Assembly: GCA_017881265.1 (NCBI GenBank)
Contig: JADGRA010000062.1
Location: 38,353 to 102,352, forward strand
Origin: Myxococcaceae bacterium
Lineage (GTDB): Bacteria; Myxococcota; Myxococcia; Myxococcales; Myxococcaceae
Direction: 5' to 3'
Length of the DNA stretch: 64,000 bases
The translations under genes were made by a program, and so were the position numbers. The number at the start of each line of letters is the position of its first letter. Within the stretch, counting starts at the first letter, position 1. The notes below the pieces were generated by a model. It was not told where the DNA came from, did no database searches, and saw only the letters and a list, made by a program, of their open reading frames with translations. Positions 60,614-64,000 of the stretch are shown one piece after another.

Positions 60614-63160
60614 ATGGCCGCTTCTGCCCCCGCCCGCTCCTTCCGTCGGAAGCCCTCCCGGCTTGGCCGCCTCCTCCGCGTCCTGTTGGTGGCGGTGGGG
60701 GGGCTGCTGGCGCTGTGCCTGCTTACTGGCGCGGCCCTGTACTTCCACTTCAGCCGGGGGCTGCCGTCGGTGGAGGCGCTGCGCGACTACCGCCCGCCCC
60801 AGGTGACGAAGGTGCTGTGCGCCGACGGCAGCGTGTGCGCGGAGTACTTCCTCGAGCGCCGCACGCTGGTGGACACAAGCGCGCTTCCGGCGCACGTGCG
60901 CGACGCCTTCCTGGCGGCGGAGGACGCGGACTTCTACCGGCATGAGGGGCTCGACTACCTGGGGATGCTGCGCGCCGGGCTGAAGGCGCTGCGGCCGGGC
61001 GGCCACCTCACCGGCGCCTCCACCATCACCCAGCAGGCCTGCCGCAATCTGCTCCTCACCCAGGAGCGTAAGGTGAGTCGCAAAATGCGCGAGTGGATTC
61101 TCACCCCCCGCATGGAGCGGGCCCTCACCAAGGACCAGATTCTCAACCTCTACCTCAACCAGATTAACTTCGGGCACAGCCGCTACGGCATCGAGGAGGC
61201 GGCCCTCTTCTACTTCGGCAAGCACGCCTCGCAGCTGGACGTCTCCGAAGCCGCGGTGCTGGCCGGCACCGTGCAGCAGCCGTCCCGCATCAACCCCCTC
61301 ACCTCCCTCACCAAGGCCAAGGCCCGCCAGGCCTACGTGCTGCAGCAGATGGTGAAGCACGGCTTCCTGTCCGAACAGGACGCGCGCGCGGCCCTGGCCC
61401 GGCCGGTGGTGCTGGCGCCCCGGCCGCCGCCGGCAGGCGGGCTGTACTACGTGGAGGAAATCCGCCGCCTGCTGATGGCCCGCTACGGGGAGGCACAGGT
61501 GCTGGGCGGGGGCTTGCGCGTGGAAATTGCCATGGACCCGCGCCTGCAGGCCTTCGCCGACGAGGCGCTGCGCGACGGCCTGGAGACGCTGGACCGGCGC
61601 ATGGGGTACCGCGGCCCCCTGGGGACGCTGGACGCCAAGCGCTACGCGGCGCTGCGCCACCTCCTCGAGGAACGGCTGGCCGAGGCCGGCCGCCGCGAGA
61701 AGGAAAACTCCCTGGTGGCCGACGTCGGCCCGCTGGTGAGCGCGGCCGCACGCTCCGAGGAGGCGGAGGCGGCCGAGGTGGACGCGGAGGGCGAGGGGGA
61801 GGCCGCGCCCGAGGAGGCGCTGTCCCAGGCCGTGCCGCTGCTGCCCGTGCACGAGGGGCTCACCCTGGGCGGCTACGTCACCCGGGTGGACGACGCTTCC
61901 CGCACGGCCAGCGTGGACTTCGTCGGGCGCACCGGCCTCCTCTCCTTCTCCACCGTGGGCTGGGCCCGCCCGCGCGGCGTGGGCAAGTGGACGCCGCCTC
62001 CGCAGAAGCTGTCGGACGTGCTGGCCGCGGGCCAGGTGGTGCGCGTGCGCGTCGTGGCCGCCCCGGCGGCCCCCAAGCCGCTGGAGGTGACGCTGGACCA
62101 GGTGCCGGAGGTGCAGGGGGCCCTGACGGCCATCGACCCGGCCACCCGCCGGGTGGTGGCGCTGTCGGGCGGGTATGACTTTCGCGTGTCGCCCTTCAAC
62201 CGCGCCACCCAGGCCCACCGCCAGCCCGGCTCCTCCTTCAAGCCCTTCCTGTACGCGGCCGCGCTGCAGAGCCAGCGCTTCACCGCCGTCAGCGTCCTCA
62301 ACGACGCGCCGGAAGCGGTGCGGGACCCCTACACCGGCAAGGTGTGGAAGCCGCAGAATTACGAGAGGACGGGCTTCGAGGGGCCGATGACGGTGCGCCA
62401 GGCCCTCACCCGCAGCAAGAATACCGTCTCCGTCCGCCTCATCGAGGCCCTCACGCCCCAGGTGGCCATCGACTTCGCGCGGAAGGTCGGCATCCACAGC
62501 CCCATGCCGGACAACCTGACGCTGGCCCTGGGCACGGGGGAAGTCACCCAGCTGGAGATTGCCAACGCCTACGCCACCTTCGCCGGGGCCGGCCGCTACG
62601 CGGACCCGGTGCTGCTGGTGCGCGTCAGCGACGCCTCGGGCACGGTGCTGGAGGAACACCAGGCCGCCTTCCAGGACGCGACGTCCCCGGCGGTGGCCTA
62701 CCTCATCACCTCCCTCATGCGCAGCGTGGTGGAGGAGGGGACGGCGGCCGCGGTGCGCGACCTCAACCGGCCGGCGGCGGGCAAGACGGGCACCACCAAC
62801 GAATACCGGGACGCGTGGTTTGACGGCTACACGCCGTCCCTGCTGGCCTCGGCCTGGGTGGGCTTCGACGACCATTCCTCGCTGGGCCCGGGCGAGTCGG
62901 GCGCCAAGGCGGCGCTGCCGGTGTGGCTACACTTCATGAAGTCCGCCACCGAGGGACGTCCGGTGACGGACTTCGCCATGCCGCCGGGGGTGGTGCTGGT
63001 GCGGGTGGACCCGACGACGGGCCTTCTGGCCGGGCCGCACGTCCCCGGCCGCGCCGAGACGTTCCTCGAGGGCACCGCCCCGACGTCCGAGGCCCCGGCC
63101 CCCAATGAAGCAAGCCCCGACCGCTTCCTGATGGAGGACCCGGACAAGGGCCACCTGTGA
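60614..63160 (+). CDS. mrcA: Class A penicillin-binding protein (glycosyltransferase/transpeptidase)
   Basis: An 848-residue bifunctional peptidoglycan synthase. A short cytoplasmic start, one TM helix (LLVAVGGLLALCLLTGAALYF), then GT51 with AAEDADFYRHEGLD, GASTITQQACRNLLL and RKVSRKMREWILTPRMER. A low-complexity acidic insert (EEAEAAEVDAEGEGEAAPEEA) precedes the transpeptidase, with nucleophile motif PGSSFKP, SKN in TRSKNT, and KTGTTNE. It inserts and crosslinks glycan strands. ATG 60614 precedes the TM segment. The stop overlaps the next start (GTGA). The symbol is by family and the exact orthologue is not certain. Confidence 0.93.
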   Translation: MAASAPARSFRRKPSRLGRLLRVLLVAVGGLLALCLLTGAALYFHFSRGLPSVEALRDYRPPQVTKVLCADGSVCAEYFLERRTLVDTSALPAHVRDAFLAAEDADFYRHEGLDYLGMLRAGLKALRPGGHLTGASTITQQACRNLLLTQERKVSRKMREWILTPRMERALTKDQILNLYLNQINFGHSRYGIEEAALFYFGKHASQLDVSEAAVLAGTVQQPSRINPLTSLTKAKARQAYVLQQMVKHGFLSEQDARAALARPVVLAPRPPPAGGLYYVEEIRRLLMARYGEAQVLGGGLRVEIAMDPRLQAFADEALRDGLETLDRRMGYRGPLGTLDAKRYAALRHLLEERLAEAGRREKENSLVADVGPLVSAAARSEEAEAAEVDAEGEGEAAPEEALSQAVPLLPVHEGLTLGGYVTRVDDASRTASVDFVGRTGLLSFSTVGWARPRGVGKWTPPPQKLSDVLAAGQVVRVRVVAAPAAPKPLEVTLDQVPEVQGALTAIDPATRRVVALSGGYDFRVSPFNRATQAHRQPGSSFKPFLYAAALQSQRFTAVSVLNDAPEAVRDPYTGKVWKPQNYERTGFEGPMTVRQALTRSKNTVSVRLIEALTPQVAIDFARKVGIHSPMPDNLTLALGTGEVTQLEIANAYATFAGAGRYADPVLLVRVSDASGTVLEEHQAAFQDATSPAVAYLITSLMRSVVEEGTAAAVRDLNRPAAGKTGTTNEYRDAWFDGYTPSLLASAWVGFDDHSSLGPGESGAKAALPVWLHFMKSATEGRPVTDFAMPPGVVLVRVDPTTGLLAGPHVPGRAETFLEGTAPTSEAPAPNEASPDRFLMEDPDKGHL

Positions 63161-64000
63161 GAGGCGCCCTGTTGCTGTGGCTACTGGCCCAGGCCCCCGG
63201 CCCCGGCGCCCTGGAGACGCTGGCCGACGGCGTCTGTAGCCAGGTGCTCGCCGCCGGCGCCCCGGCCCCGCTAGCCGTCAGCATCTCGGCGCCCGGGCAC
63301 CCGGCGCTGGCCCAGGCCTTTTCCACGCTGCTGTTGGCGCGGCTGGCCGCGGCCGGACTGCAGCCGGCACCGTTACCCGCCGCCGGCGACGCGGAGGCGC
63401 ACGCCACCGCCCACGGGGCCCGCGCGCTTCTGCGCCTGCGGCTGACGCTGGACGGCCGGCTGTCCGCCGCCGGGGACGTCCTGTCCAGCTGGGAAAACAT
63501 CTTCTCCGGCCGCGCGCAGGCGAAGGGGAAGCCGGCGGCGGTGGTGTTTGCGGAAGTCGCCCCGGACGGCGCGGTACAGGCGCTGGCCCGGGCGCCGGAC
63601 GCCCCGGCGCTGCTGCTGGCCGCCGCGCCGCTGGCCAGCTGGCCCGTGCGCACGGCGGCCCTGGCCACCGGGGACATGGACGGCGATGGACGCCCGGAAG
63701 TGGCCGTGCTGACGGAGGAGGCGGTGGAGGTGCTGGGACGGGACGGCCACCTGCTGGCCCGCCGTCCCTTTCTGGCCCTGCCGCGGGCGGAGGTGCCCGC
63801 ACGGGAGGCCTTCGGGACGCTGTGCATTTGCGGCGGCCTTCTGTACGCCTTCAGCGGCGCCCACGCCGCCGGCCAGGTGCTGGCGCTGCAGGACGGGGCC
63901 CTTGTGCCGGTGGCGGTGCTGTCCCGTCCGGTGGTGGCCTGCGGGCCGCCGCGGCTGGAGGCCACGCCGGTGCCGGGCGCGGCGCGGCTTGTGCCGTCCG
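63157..64000 (+). CDS. FG-GAP/VCBS-like exported protein (partial)
   Basis: The frame stays open for 281 codons to the window edge. GTG 63157 overlaps the penicillin-binding protein stop (GTGA), giving a coupled pair. A hydrophobic start (ALLLWLLAQAPGPGA) may be a signal peptide. Residues ~168-195 read ALATGDMDGDGRPEVAVLTEEAVEVLGRDG, an FG-GAP/VCBS-type calcium-binding repeat with DxDGDG, as in beta-propellers. The earlier part is helical/alanine-rich with a FCSQ-like single cysteine (GVCSQVL). Probably a cell-envelope protein working with the peptidoglycan synthase. Confidence 0.7.
   Translation, partial: MRGALLLWLLAQAPGPGALETLADGVCSQVLAAGAPAPLAVSISAPGHPALAQAFSTLLLARLAAAGLQPAPLPAAGDAEAHATAHGARALLRLRLTLDGRLSAAGDVLSSWENIFSGRAQAKGKPAAVVFAEVAPDGAVQALARAPDAPALLLAAAPLASWPVRTAALATGDMDGDGRPEVAVLTEEAVEVLGRDGHLLARRPFLALPRAEVPAREAFGTLCICGGLLYAFSGAHAAGQVLALQDGALVPVAVLSRPVVACGPPRLEATPVPGAARLVPS

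Noticed and set aside
1..64000. CRISPR arrays, tRNA/rRNA genes, insertion sequences, integrases or attachment sites
   Set aside because: No repeat-spacer pattern, transposase/integrase motif or recognisable tRNA cloverleaf was seen by eye; a tRNAscan or ISfinder search would be needed to exclude short or decayed ones.

Overview
The window is about 70% GC, densely packed, with many GTG/TTG starts and 4-bp ATGA/GTGA overlaps. It carries three sigma-54 activators, an FHA-type activator, a Hanks-type kinase fused to an ATPase, sphingolipid-type lipid enzymes, many lipoproteins and a Cys-rich Pal-like protein. Together these suggest a myxobacterium (Myxococcota, probably the Myxococcus/Cystobacter side). 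This is inferred from gene content; no rRNA or tRNA gene was seen.

Layout. 1-2.6 kb: the tail of a sensor kinase, its NtrC-type activator, and a Crp/Fnr regulator. 2.6-6.3 kb: a membrane MutS-like ATPase translationally coupled to an M1 aminopeptidase. 6.3-7.3 kb: a tandem duplication of a small lipoprotein gene, one copy with a near-perfect sigma-54 promoter and the other with a decayed one. 7.3-13.4 kb: a DUF899 protein, a VIT/vWA - sigma factor - small protein operon, and an M61/PDZ protease. 13.4-32.8 kb is the most distinctive part. It holds a fatty-acid desaturase, then a tightly overlapping seven-gene operon (PLP-dependent enzyme, isoprenylcysteine-methyltransferase/Lgt-like fusion, CrtC-like lipocalin, ABC ATPase, ABC-2 permease/PAP2 fusion, fatty-acid 2-hydroxylase-like enzyme, rhomboid protease). 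An FHA-domain sigma-54 activator follows, then a LuxR-type gene behind a consensus sigma-54 promoter, and two large paralogous signalling ATPases of which only the first keeps its kinase domain. A shared CGCGTAAACGCG-like element lies upstream of three of these units.

32.8-40.0 kb: an amidase, a complete branched-chain-type (Liv) ABC importer and an M20 deacylase, which reads as uptake and hydrolysis of an amide compound. 40-48.3 kb: mixed housekeeping and envelope genes (beta-lactamase-fold hydrolase, beta-propeller lipoprotein, CBS protein, MacB-type permease, cytochrome c, YciI-like and MmcQ/YjbR-like proteins, an orphan beta-class DNA methyltransferase, ribosomal protein bL31) and a decayed ADP-ribosylglycohydrolase fragment. 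48.4-52.5 kb: an outer-membrane protein, a di-heme cytochrome gene broken by two +1 G events, and a Pal-like/CpoB-like pair. 52.6-64 kb: another NtrC-type activator, two paralogous lipoproteins, exonuclease III, a hybrid histidine kinase, a TPR lipoprotein, a class A penicillin-binding protein and the start of an FG-GAP-like secreted protein.

The best candidate for an undescribed system is 13.6-32.8 kb. The enzymes predict synthesis, tailoring and transport of an unusual envelope lipid, perhaps ceramide- or sphingolipid-like. The flanking FHA activator, LuxR protein and kinase-ATPase proteins predict dedicated signalling control. This is inference from domains and layout.
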